Virus record (IMG/VR): IMGVR_UViG_3300043787_000030
Coordinates: 1-29,318 of that record
Origin: a virus
Strand: one strand, 5' to 3'
Length of the DNA: 29,318 bases
The notes under the pieces are model-generated. The model did not search any database. It was given only the letters and a program-made list of their open reading frames with translations, and was not told where the DNA came from. Made by a program: the position numbers and the translations under genes. Each line of letters starts with the position of its first letter. Positions within the stretch are counted from its first letter, which is position 1. This document shows, piece by piece, positions 8,487-16,170 of the stretch.

Positions 8487-8909
8487 TTACTTCACTGGTA
8501 ATGGTGTAATCTTTGGACTGGTATTTGTGGTAGTAGTAACTACTTCTTTCTTAGGCTCTACAAATGGATCCCACTTAGTAGTACTAGTACTCTCATGCTC
8601 CGTTAAACCCTCTGGTGATACCTTACCAGTAATTAACTGACTACCATCTCCTTCATTACTACTAGCACCACCATCAGCAACTTTATTAACATCACTTTCA
8701 CTAACTACTGCATCTGATTTTAAAGTAGCAAAATAAGCATCCATACCATGAGCCATTAGATGTGAATCAAATTGACTCTTAGATGCTTGTTCTGTTCCTA
8801 AGCGACATTGAAAACCACAAAGACATTCACAGTAATACCTATACTGTGCAAAACTATTTGGTTGGTATTCATACTTAACCAACCCATGTTGAATCGGTGA
8901 ATCTGCCAT
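8487..8909 (-). CDS. Cys/His-rich small protein with acidic tail
   Basis: I place the start at 8909, giving 140 aa, because a perfect AAGGAGA lies about 4 nt upstream there. A longer frame to 8951 would overlap the previous gene and has no ribosome site. The N-terminal part has YYCECLCGFQC and then H-x3-H (SHLMAH), a C2H2-like or treble-clef-like metal site. The rest is Ser/Thr/Glu-rich and probably disordered. The family is not recognised. A structural-operon location suggests an accessory virion or morphogenesis protein. Confidence 0.7.
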   Translation of the reverse strand: MADSPIQHGLVKYEYQPNSFAQYRYYCECLCGFQCRLGTEQASKSQFDSHLMAHGMDAYFATLKSDAVVSESDVNKVADGGASSNEGDGSQLITGKVSPEGLTEHESTSTTKWDPFVEPKKEVVTTTTNTSPKITPLPVK

Positions 8910-8919
8910 AAAATCTCCT

Positions 8920-9651
8920 TTAATACCCAATACAAGTATAACTAAACACATCAGAACTAGAAGTTGTAGTAATAGTAAAAGAACTAGTACTAGTATTCGT
9001 AACTTTCAAAGCATTATTAGCAGCAGTAGTATTATCAGTTACATTACAAAAATACGATGTTGTAGCTGTAAATGCTGGGTTAATACCAGTAACTACACAA
9101 GTGGTAGAAGATGATGCTGGACAGGAACCGAATACAATACGACCAACAATGCCAAAAGTAGGACTGCAAGCAGCAGCAGTTCCACATAACATTAACTCCC
9201 CAACAAGAGGATTATTTCCTATTTGACCAAAATAATTAAACTGAAAAGTACCTGTGGTTGTAGTAAGAGCTGTAATATTAACTCTTACATATGCCGCAGT
9301 ACCAATAAATGTATATGTCCCAGAGGAAGTACAAGTCTGTTGAGTACCCAACAATGTCCATGAACCAGTACCAGTAGATGACTGTTCCAACTCAATAGTA
9401 CAAGTTGAAACAGTCGCTACAGAAGTCCACGTTAATGTATGTGACAAAACAAGACTATTCTGATACATTCCACCTTGGCCACCACAAGGGGCAATAGCAG
9501 CAGAAGTATTCACACCAGCAGCAGCAGTACATGCTACTACCGATGTTACTGGTCCATAACTTTGTACATATTGTGTTTGCTGTGCTTCGCTTAACCCCGC
9601 GGTCAAAACAAGAAAGGGGATTAATAATGCTAAACTCTTAAGAAACTTCAT
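8920..9651 (-). CDS. Secreted beta-sandwich protein B (signal peptide)
   Basis: I choose ATG at 9651 (243 aa). It has GGAG 9 nt upstream, and the sequence begins as a clean signal peptide (MKFLKSLALLIPFLVLTAG, cleavage near SEA|QQTQ). An upstream ATG at 9666 has no ribosome site. The mature part contains the same Cys-bearing domain as protein A: STCTIELEQSSTGTGSW, QTCTSSG and AYVRVN. A second Cys-rich stretch (ACSPTFGIVGRIVFGSCPA) and Thr/Ser strands follow. It lies directly after the capsid gene. Secretion by the Sec route is predicted, which is unusual for a virion-operon product. Its function is unknown; possibilities are a surface decoy, superinfection exclusion or an envelope-exposed protein. 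Confidence 0.78.
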   Translation of the reverse strand: MKFLKSLALLIPFLVLTAGLSEAQQTQYVQSYGPVTSVVACTAAAGVNTSAAIAPCGGQGGMYQNSLVLSHTLTWTSVATVSTCTIELEQSSTGTGSWTLLGTQQTCTSSGTYTFIGTAAYVRVNITALTTTTGTFQFNYFGQIGNNPLVGELMLCGTAAACSPTFGIVGRIVFGSCPASSSTTCVVTGINPAFTATTSYFCNVTDNTTAANNALKVTNTSTSSFTITTTSSSDVFSYTCIGY

Positions 9652-9710
9652 ATTTATAATCTCCATTTGATATAAAAGTACTGGCTCCTTGTTCCAATAC
9701 TAATTTATTA

Positions 9711-10664
9711 CTATGGTCCGTTTGAACCCCAAACACCAAGCCAATTATCAGGAACAGCCGTGAATCTTGACACAACAGATTCTTTAAGAGCCTTGGTATC
9801 AAAATCATCATCAAAGTCCGTTTTCGGCTTTTGGCGCCAAATAAACTTAAGATGATGATATTTCTTCTCACAAAGAGCAAACCATGCTCCGACAGACTGG
9901 AGATAATTGCTAATCATGTAACCCAAATCTTCACCAAGAAGTGAGTTAATTTCGTTAGTTGCAGTCCCCGGTTTTCCCGGTGAACCAAGTAACTCACGAG
10001 CCAAGAATCTATTAGTAAAATGAATAAGAATAGATTTTGGGAAGTAAGTAACTGGCAAACCTTGTCCATCTACCATACCCTGAAATTGGTTAGTCATTAA
10101 CTGAATTCCAGCAAAAGACAAATCAATATCAGTAGCAGGTCGATTAGGATAAGTACCCGGTGCTGAAATAATAGTACTAATACCGGGCGTGTATGAAGTA
10201 GCAGTAGGACCACCAAGTAAGGGATGTTGATTATTAAACAAGGTCACACCGTCAATACTCTTGACGGTGGAGAAACCAAGATTAATAATATTCCAAGGCA
10301 CTAACTCTTCCGTAAATTGTTGCGAGCGAGCTAATGCTTTCGGAACCTGCTTAATAACCCCATACTGATCATCATCATGCAACTCAAATGACGAACGTGC
10401 AGCCATTCCATAAGTTAAGGGGATACTACGAATAGTACCACCCTGAATTAACCTTGTATAAAACAAAGGTGTATTCTCAGGCTTCAATGGCATAGGACCA
10501 GTTCCAGCAAATTCTAACTCATCCTTGTACATTGAAGTAATTGTTTCAACATTAAAGACAGCAGGATATTGAAGTTCTCTTTGATACATTTCATTCCATT
10601 GTACAAAGATCTTTCTTTGTCCTGGTGCCATTAATTGAGCATACTGGCCCCGTACCATACTCAT
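9711..10664 (-). CDS. Major capsid protein (HK97 fold, Mu gpT-like family)
   Basis: This 317-aa protein has AGGAGTTTA upstream. It opens with a long N-terminal helix region (QRKIFVQWNEMYQREL), then a loop with Gly/Pro. The hallmark is GVTLFNNQHPLLGGP (about 140-155), close to the 'LFN..HPLLGG' signature of Mu gpT-like and related capsid proteins. The end (FDDDFDTKALKESVV...DNWLGVWGSNG) matches the usual acidic segment and C-terminal strand ('D..G.wGs'). It assembles the icosahedral shell with the upstream decoration and scaffold proteins. The gene order scaffold, decoration, capsid is as expected. Confidence 0.85.
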   Translation of the reverse strand: MSMVRGQYAQLMAPGQRKIFVQWNEMYQRELQYPAVFNVETITSMYKDELEFAGTGPMPLKPENTPLFYTRLIQGGTIRSIPLTYGMAARSSFELHDDDQYGVIKQVPKALARSQQFTEELVPWNIINLGFSTVKSIDGVTLFNNQHPLLGGPTATSYTPGISTIISAPGTYPNRPATDIDLSFAGIQLMTNQFQGMVDGQGLPVTYFPKSILIHFTNRFLARELLGSPGKPGTATNEINSLLGEDLGYMISNYLQSVGAWFALCEKKYHHLKFIWRQKPKTDFDDDFDTKALKESVVSRFTAVPDNWLGVWGSNGP

Positions 10665-10712
10665 AATTTAAACTCCTAGACTATTAATGCAAGATTAAAA
10701 TCAAAAAAATCA

Positions 10713-11333
10713 TTACGGTACTAACTGCGAAGCACTCTGTAAGAATTGAAATAAAATCCTCGCATTTGCAATAGAACCATCAATAGGATGAAGCCCGGTC
10801 ATTAATACAACAGTATTAGTCCCAGGTGTAACTTTTGCAAAATCCACGTATGCATATCCATTAGCATCATAGGACATACCATACTGTGAGCCAATATTGG
10901 CAACAGTTGGTGTAGTAGCAGTGCCAGTACTATTATCCGTTTGTGCTGAGAAAATAGTATCAGGATTAGCTTCTGCCATGTCAATATATCCTAATGATGC
11001 TGGAGCGCCTTCAGGAATATTAACAGCATTCGGCTGAAATTGAACACTACCAAATGTAGTACCAGTACCCGGAAATCCTACAATACCAAAAGCAGTAGGC
11101 GCTCCAGCACCATTAGTAGCAAGGTTATGAGCATTCTCTAAAGCCACACCAGCAATGCCCTTAGCAACAGTAACACCATCCCATGCCTGAACATAACCAC
11201 CATTTAATTGTACAGGCGTTCCCATAAAGAAAGTCTGTGCCGCTTTCTCTTGTGGTGCATCTGTCATTTCCGTAGTGTTTTGTTTAGTACTCACTACTTC
11301 AATAATAGCATGTGTTGCAAGTAATGAAGCCAT
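10713..11333 (-). CDS. Head decoration-like protein
   Basis: This 206-aa protein has CGGAGAA upstream. The segment FFMGTPVQLNGGYVQAWDGV, followed by AKGIAGVALENAHN, resembles phage head-decoration proteins of the small beta-barrel type ('GtPV.l..G....w.g.t...IaGva'). The protein is Gly/Ala/Thr-rich and strand-rich throughout. It lies directly upstream of the capsid gene, the typical place. The call rests on pattern and location. It may trimerise on the capsid surface. Confidence 0.68.
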   Translation of the reverse strand: MASLLATHAIIEVVSTKQNTTEMTDAPQEKAAQTFFMGTPVQLNGGYVQAWDGVTVAKGIAGVALENAHNLATNGAGAPTAFGIVGFPGTGTTFGSVQFQPNAVNIPEGAPASLGYIDMAEANPDTIFSAQTDNSTGTATTPTVANIGSQYGMSYDANGYAYVDFAKVTPGTNTVVLMTGLHPIDGSIANARILFQFLQSASQLVP

Positions 11334-11351
11334 TGTTTATTTCTCCGTTGT

Positions 11352-12197
11352 TTAATTCTGTGTAAACGTAACAGGAGATTCCCCACCACGTTTATATGTA
11401 GCACTCGCTAATTGACCCCTAGCAACAGGATCTTTACTAATATCATCCATAAAAGACTGACTTGCCGCTGCTACTCCGCCACGTTGGACAGAATCTAATT
11501 TATAGAGACTATCCATGACATTCTTCTTATAAAGGGCCATAAGTTGTAGTACATTGATCTTCATAAGAACAACATCATATTGTTTAATTTGTGTTCCATT
11601 GATCATCGAATCCGCTAAAGGTGTCTTAACTTGATCAACATCATCAGGTGTTGCTAAGACAAAACCTAAAGCCAAAAAGCGTTGCATATTACTTTGTAAT
11701 GCATTAATACAATTTACCCACCTAAAACGAATGGCAGGATCTTTCGGCTTAGGACTATATTGCCCAGGTATACTAAAATTAGACGCTTGGATCATTGGTA
11801 AGTCCATAATCATAGACTCATCAATGTTTGCCAAATCTGCCTTAGTAGCCGTTCCTGCCTTCATTCGACCAATAAGATCATCTCGATCTCTTGGACTTAG
11901 TTGACCTTGATAGGCTTTAGTATCTGTTGGTGGTGTAACAGTAACTCCCCCAGTTTCATAAGCCTCTTTAGGTGCAGAGGACATGGAATTATCGGCAATA
12001 TTCTGTCGAAGATGTTCCTGTACCTTTGCAGCAAGATCGGCTAGTGGGTTAATGGGGTCAATATCAATTTGTTCAGAACTGTCAATAGGACTAGTCTTTA
12101 CTTCATTTCCTAATCCAGATATCATAGCATCAGCTTGATCTTCTGTCGCAAACTGAATATTCTCCGGTAGTGGTGTGTGTCTCTTTAATGGTGACAT
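11352..12197 (-). CDS. Unrecognised 281-aa head-module protein
   Basis: The gene sits 4 nt after the scaffold stop, so it is translationally linked to scaffold. Residues 1-150 are polar and probably disordered, with many Asp/Pro/Thr. Residues about 155-250 are an ordered helical part: AIRFRWVNCINALQSNMQRF, then LQLMALYKKNVMDSLYKL. The tail has Gly/Ser. The family is not recognised. Its position between scaffold and decoration genes suggests a head-assembly factor. Confidence 0.72.
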   Translation of the reverse strand: MSPLKRHTPLPENIQFATEDQADAMISGLGNEVKTSPIDSSEQIDIDPINPLADLAAKVQEHLRQNIADNSMSSAPKEAYETGGVTVTPPTDTKAYQGQLSPRDRDDLIGRMKAGTATKADLANIDESMIMDLPMIQASNFSIPGQYSPKPKDPAIRFRWVNCINALQSNMQRFLALGFVLATPDDVDQVKTPLADSMINGTQIKQYDVVLMKINVLQLMALYKKNVMDSLYKLDSVQRGGVAAASQSFMDDISKDPVARGQLASATYKRGGESPVTFTQN

Positions 12198-12201
12198 TTA
12201 T

Positions 12202-12981
12202 TTAAGCCCTCGCTAGTACTTTCTGTTCTTCCGCAGCCATTTCAGCATTTTGATCTGCCCATTCTTTTGGAGTCATACCATAACGAGCAGCCTGCGCTTT
12301 TTCAATCTCTGTTAACATATCTTCTGGTTTCTTACCAGTATTATCATTACCAATATTACCATTCCCACCACCTCCACCGCCACCGCTGGTAGATGCTACG
12401 AGATTATATTTACCTTCTCGTTTATCCGTATCTCGTTGAATTTCTTCTGCATGGGAACCCTTTACCATATTAATAATTTTCCCAAGAAGTTTATCAGGAT
12501 CAAAATCTTTATTCATGGCAAAGTTCTCTGGCTTATAAGAACCCCACTCATCCATAATCTCTTTAGCAAGAGCTTCGTTCTTAAATAATGGTGAGGCCAT
12601 TTTAGCACGATCTAATGCCAAGTCCATACGCATCTTAGTTGCATTGATGGCAGTAAAAGCAATAGATTGGCCTACTTTCTTATTAACGAATCCTACTGCA
12701 TCGGTTAAAAAAGCAGCCGTATCATCTTCGGTCTGATTGTTGTTATTATTGTTATTGTTGTTATTATTTCCTTCACCCTCTTTATTAGTAGGTGTCCTAA
12801 GACGAGTTTCTAATTCCCCAAGACTTTTTGTAAGAGCCTCTGTAACAGAAGTAGTAATCTTCGTTTCCATTGCAGTTAACTCTTCTTTAGTAACACCCTT
12901 TGCCTTTAACTCCGTAAGATCATCAGGATTCAATCCTGCTTTAACAAGATCCTCTTTCGTTAATTCTTTTCCCCAGGCCAT
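12202..12981 (-). CDS. Scaffold-like protein with poly-Asn and poly-Gly tracts
   Basis: This 259-aa protein is highly charged and helical, with features of phage scaffolds. It begins MAWGKELTKEDLVKAGL, has a 'MTPKEWADQ' motif near the end (scaffold 'mt..e.a' box), and finishes Glu/Ala-rich (NAEMAAEEQKVLARA). A run of 11 Asn occurs at about 72-82, and a run of Gly after ASTS at about 198. It lies directly upstream of the decoration and capsid genes. Scaffolds template the procapsid and then exit or are cleaved. No protease motif is seen. The low-complexity runs may vary in length by slippage. Confidence 0.72.
   Translation of the reverse strand: MAWGKELTKEDLVKAGLNPDDLTELKAKGVTKEELTAMETKITTSVTEALTKSLGELETRLRTPTNKEGEGNNNNNNNNNNNQTEDDTAAFLTDAVGFVNKKVGQSIAFTAINATKMRMDLALDRAKMASPLFKNEALAKEIMDEWGSYKPENFAMNKDFDPDKLLGKIINMVKGSHAEEIQRDTDKREGKYNLVASTSGGGGGGGNGNIGNDNTGKKPEDMLTEIEKAQAARYGMTPKEWADQNAEMAAEEQKVLARA
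12736..12768 (-). repeat. AAY trinucleotide microsatellite coding for 11 Asn
   Basis: There are eleven consecutive AAT/AAC codons, read as ATT/GTT triplets on the plus strand. Codon use is mixed rather than a pure AAC or AAT run, which lowers slippage but still leaves the tract prone to length change. It separates the N-terminal helix of the scaffold from its central domain, so it likely acts as a flexible linker. Confidence 0.85.
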
Positions 12982-13286
12982 TAGTTTTTAGCTCCTTCCT
13001 TAACAATCTTTTCTAATCTATCTTTAAGACTTAACAAATCCTTTACCATAAAAATCTTCCCACGAATAACATCCGAGATATCACGTCCTTGTGAATTAAC
13101 AAAATTAAAAGTTAACTCATTATTTAATTGAGTTAAGATGTTATTGTAATAATTGTCCAGTAGGCCCTGCTCCGGCTGCTTTAGGTGCAGGAGTACCTCC
13201 TGTTTGCGTTCCATTATTTTGCTGAGTTCCGGGTTGATTACCTTGTCCACCTTGTTCTGCTGATCCTTGAACGTTTGGTTGTCCAT
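12981..13286 (-). CDS. Small helical protein whose gene overlaps the portal 3' end
   Basis: This 101-aa protein is predicted to be helical and coiled-coil forming (LSKIMERKQEVLLHLKQPEQ, LLSLKDRLEKIVKEGAKN). A perfect AAGGAG lies 8 nt before the ATG at 13286, inside the portal coding frame. Its first 49 codons therefore overlap the portal gene out of frame by 146 nt. Its stop overlaps the scaffold start by one base. The well-placed ribosome site and coherent helices argue that it is real. The function is unknown; portal-linked small helical proteins may aid scaffold or portal incorporation. Confidence 0.72.
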   Translation of the reverse strand: MDNQTFKDQQNKVDKVINPELSKIMERKQEVLLHLKQPEQGLLDNYYNNILTQLNNELTFNFVNSQGRDISDVIRGKIFMVKDLLSLKDRLEKIVKEGAKN

Positions 13287-15108
13287 TACTCTGGCTCCTT
13301 AGTTTATTTAAAATCTCTACCTCTGGTTGCATACGAGATATATCATCATAGTTAAAGGCACGAAGTAACTTACCCATAACATATGCTTGTGCACTTATGG
13401 AACCCATAATATACTCTTTTAAAGGTTCTGGCACAGACGGGTTTAATACACCTTGTAATAACTGTCCTATAGCTCCGAAATGCCTATTCATTACTTGCGT
13501 AAATAGCATTCCAGTTTGCTTTTCGATTTCTTTATTAATGCTAGCTGTCGCTGCCTTAATAGGTAATTCTAAACGACCTGACTTGATATTCTCCATTGCT
13601 CTCTGGAGAATTTCTTTTTGTTTTCCAAGATACTTAAGTCGCTCGTCCCCGACTCCAAAATATGCATACTGTCTAACAGACTTCTGTCCTACATTAAGAT
13701 GCATATATCGAAAGTCTGTGACATTGATATTAATTCTTCTGTTACCTGCCTGCATGATAGAAAAGGTGCCCATGCTGTTATAATTACCTTTTTTATCTAC
13801 TGTACCACTTCCCATACCTTCTCCACCGGGAATATCTGTTCCGAATCTAGCCTTTGCAAGTGCTATTGTAAGCTGCTCCTCCGCAACACTACTTGGATAG
13901 TTTGCTCCGAGTTGGACGATATCAACATCATTCTTATCAAACGGCAACACAGCCATAGGAAATAAACTAATACCAGCATCAATCCTAGCATTACGACCGC
14001 CAAGGAGAACTGAAGTATTAGCGAGAGTACGGTTATCAACACGCTGATTATGTCCAGTGGATACCTCTTCTTGATACATCTCTCCCATTTCTGCAAAGCC
14101 GTATCCTATAAGCCCATCTTCACTATAACCAAGCCTGCAATACTCAAAAGGTTCATCATTTTTAGGGTAGAAATTAAAGAAAGCTGACATTCGCTTTCCC
14201 TGTCCAGCGTTATCTCCGTGACCCAGATGGATAGTATAAAGGATGCTGAATAAAACATCGTCATGCCAATATTTAAACCAGCATTCATAAAATGTCCATG
14301 TTGCAATACTCTTCCCACTTGGCTGCGGTGGATCAATATTCTGCAACCTTAACTTCTCTTCATCCTCCGTGCTAATGCTTTCATTAGTTGGAGAGTTTTT
14401 GATATCTTCCCATGCTTCCTTATCAAACGCCCCGAAGAATACTCGTTCCTCACATTTGTTTTTAGTGAGTGTGTATTTATGATACTTGAAATTTGCCGAC
14501 TCCCATGTACTAGCTCCGGGTGTTGCTGCCCAATCTTCATAAGCTAGTTTCTCAGGTCTTGGACCATCATATATAATCTCTTTCTCATACATCGGCTTAC
14601 TGTTAGAATCTATTCCTGTTACCACCGCTTCTGTTTCTGTTACCCAGGGTAACTTAATTAGAACTGATCCTAACCCAGCATTATCATGTGCGGCTCGGCT
14701 TTCTACACGATATAAATCTAACTCTTTCTTACTAAGCCCCATTAAATTAAGGAACTCTTCCAGTGCAACACGTTGCTTATCTCCCTGTTCTGCTTCCTCA
14801 AAATCCCCCACAAGACCAGCAGAAAATAGGGGAAGAATCTCATATATACTCCCAAGCTGGGTAGCTTTAAGTACATCGACATTTTCCCCTATTAACTGGA
14901 TTATTACATTGCTGGCGTTAGGCCAAGGGAAGTTACGTGTTTCTTCTCTTGGCTTACCTTTAATCAACCTACGCCATTTAGGAACCAAGTTTTCATGCAG
15001 GTTTGCATAGGAGTTCTTCAAGGACGTGAGATTGTCATAGACATATTTGTCTAAGGCTTTATTCTCGTCCTCTCCGAAATCTACTTTTACTGGTTTCAAT
15101 AATGACAT
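13141..15108 (-). CDS. Portal protein
   Basis: This 655-aa protein has the length and patterns of podovirus-type portals. NFPWPNASNV at about 59-68 is a portal N-terminal hallmark. LAYEDWAATPGAST (about 190), YECWFKY, and a long helical C-terminal stem region (YLGKQKEILQRAMENI...) follow. The last 50 residues are Gln/Gly/Asn/Pro low complexity (QGSAEQGGQGNQPGTQQNNG) and overlap another gene in a different frame. The portal forms the dodecameric DNA entry ring and contacts terminase and adaptor. The start at 15108 lies after a strand of polar sequence with a modest ribosome site. Confidence 0.88.
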   Translation of the reverse strand: MSLLKPVKVDFGEDENKALDKYVYDNLTSLKNSYANLHENLVPKWRRLIKGKPREETRNFPWPNASNVIIQLIGENVDVLKATQLGSIYEILPLFSAGLVGDFEEAEQGDKQRVALEEFLNLMGLSKKELDLYRVESRAAHDNAGLGSVLIKLPWVTETEAVVTGIDSNSKPMYEKEIIYDGPRPEKLAYEDWAATPGASTWESANFKYHKYTLTKNKCEERVFFGAFDKEAWEDIKNSPTNESISTEDEEKLRLQNIDPPQPSGKSIATWTFYECWFKYWHDDVLFSILYTIHLGHGDNAGQGKRMSAFFNFYPKNDEPFEYCRLGYSEDGLIGYGFAEMGEMYQEEVSTGHNQRVDNRTLANTSVLLGGRNARIDAGISLFPMAVLPFDKNDVDIVQLGANYPSSVAEEQLTIALAKARFGTDIPGGEGMGSGTVDKKGNYNSMGTFSIMQAGNRRININVTDFRYMHLNVGQKSVRQYAYFGVGDERLKYLGKQKEILQRAMENIKSGRLELPIKAATASINKEIEKQTGMLFTQVMNRHFGAIGQLLQGVLNPSVPEPLKEYIMGSISAQAYVMGKLLRAFNYDDISRMQPEVEILNKLRSQSNGQPNVQGSAEQGGQGNQPGTQQNNGTQTGGTPAPKAAGAGPTGQLLQ

Positions 15109-15131
15109 AAGATGATTGTCTTTGGGAAAAC

Positions 15132-15596
15132 TTACTTACCAAAAGGTTTAAAAACCGCAGGTACTGGTGCAATAGTTGGTGTTGGTACAGAGGCTATTAC
15201 TGTTCCAGTACTATTAACACCATTTGAACTTAATGAGTTAAGAATTTCTGCTACAGCATTCGTTAAGTCTGTACAACCTTGGATAAACAAAGTTTCATTA
15301 GTGATTTGATGCCCACTTACTAATTCACTAGTCTTAACAATATTCGCCACCAACGGTGCCGCGGCAGCTAGTTTCTGTGGACCAGTACCCTGTCCTTGTA
15401 ACAAGGCTTCTGCCTGTACAACAACACCACCAATAGCAGTTAAATCATTTACAGCAGTACCTACACTACTTGTAACTCCAGGTGCTTTACTACCAAATAA
15501 TGGTGTTACTAATGGCATAACACCAGTAGCAATAGCTATACCTTCTGCTAAATATTTACCTAACTTACTAAGAAACGTTAAAGCTCCATTTGCCAT
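15132..15596 (-). CDS. Small hydrophobic Ala/Val-rich protein of the lysis-like block
   Basis: This 154-aa protein has GGAGT upstream. It has hydrophobic stretches (YLAEGIAIATGVMPLVTPLF) and helices (LVANIVKTSELVSGH, LTNAVAEILNSL), and a Pro/Val-rich tail. One or two membrane-proximal segments are possible, but no clear transmembrane helix is certain. It lies between the holin-like gene and the portal gene. I do not recognise a named family. Confidence 0.72.
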   Translation of the reverse strand: MANGALTFLSKLGKYLAEGIAIATGVMPLVTPLFGSKAPGVTSSVGTAVNDLTAIGGVVVQAEALLQGQGTGPQKLAAAAPLVANIVKTSELVSGHQITNETLFIQGCTDLTNAVAEILNSLSSNGVNSTGTVIASVPTPTIAPVPAVFKPFGK

Positions 15597-15603
15597 AAGA
15601 CTC

Positions 15604-15891
15604 CTATTTCTTTTTATCTGGAAAAGGTTTCCAGGCTTGTTGTGGTAAAGGATTATTTACTTCATCCTCTTTCGTAGCTTTATTAACTTCAGTTACATTA
15701 CTATGATTATCTGAATCTTTTGCTGCTGCTGCCCCAAGACCAAGTAACAATCCCAACACTGCCGATCGCCAATTACAGGGCTGATTATTAATCCATTCTT
15801 GAATACATACAACAGCCTGTGGGATAGTATATATAAATGCAATCAATGAAACTAAATTTGTTTTCCAATTCCTTTGTATATTCTGCCACAT
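15604..15891 (-). CDS. Holin-like small membrane protein
   Basis: This 95-aa protein has two hydrophobic segments. The first (LVSLIAFIYTIPQAVVCI, about 14-31) is a transmembrane helix; the second (AVLGLLLGLGAAAA, about 44-57) is short and Gly/Ala-rich. Both are followed by a charged, polar tail, and AAAAKDSDNHSNVT resembles the 'AaKDsnvT' signature of small phage holin-like proteins. It starts 4 nt after the preceding stop. A holin would form pores in the inner membrane at lysis. No endolysin is seen in the window, so this role is an inference. Confidence 0.6.
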   Translation of the reverse strand: MWQNIQRNWKTNLVSLIAFIYTIPQAVVCIQEWINNQPCNWRSAVLGLLLGLGAAAAKDSDNHSNVTEVNKATKEDEVNNPLPQQAWKPFPDKKK

Positions 15892-15895
15892 TGTT

Positions 15896-16111
15896 TTAAT
15901 AATCCTTAGAGTCTTTCCAATAATTAGGATCTTTAGAACTTAAATACTTCTCAATCCTTGTTGTCTGTTGTTGCATGTCTTGTATGATTTTTAAATGTGT
16001 CTCATAATTATTCATCATACTCCCATACCCAACGGCTAGACCACCTATAAGTATTAGTACATGAAAAACGGTCCCTATATTAATTTCCCAATTTATTCTC
16101 GGAGTTTCCAT
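15896..16111 (-). CDS. Small membrane protein with periplasmic coiled coil
   Basis: This 71-aa protein has GGAGA about 10 nt upstream. One transmembrane helix (about residues 14-30, TVFHVLILIGGLAVGYG) is followed by a polar helical segment (LKIIQDMQQQTTRIEKYL). The topology resembles an inner-membrane spanin or a holin-associated protein. There is no separate outer-membrane lipoprotein partner visible nearby. It lies between TerL and the holin-like gene. Confidence 0.65.
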   Translation of the reverse strand: METPRINWEINIGTVFHVLILIGGLAVGYGSMMNNYETHLKIIQDMQQQTTRIEKYLSSKDPNYWKDSKDY

Positions 16112-16169
16112 TATCTTTCTTTCTCCGCCCTAGTTCGTTCTGTAAATTAACTATTTCCGCATTGAACAT
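16080..16169 (-). CDS. Possible 29-aa ORF coupled to the terL stop
   Basis: A short frame begins at ATG 16169, one base after the terL TAG, and ends inside the next gene. It codes for a charged helix (FNAEIVNLQNELGRRKKD). The ribosome site is poor, so translation would depend on coupling. It may be a real micropeptide, or a device that feeds ribosomes to the next gene. It could also be chance. Confidence 0.25.
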   Translation of the reverse strand: MFNAEIVNLQNELGRRKKDNGNSENKLGN

Positions 16170-16170
16170 A

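Noticed and set aside
9638-9880. Leftward frame overlapping the capsid C-terminus and extending past its stop, as a possible frameshifted capsid extension
   Set aside because: No slippery heptamer is obvious, the part inside the capsid gene reads as noise, and the extension overlaps the secreted-protein start.
12737-12991. Rightward frame beginning with a Leu run
   Set aside because: It is the antisense of the scaffold's Asn repeat.
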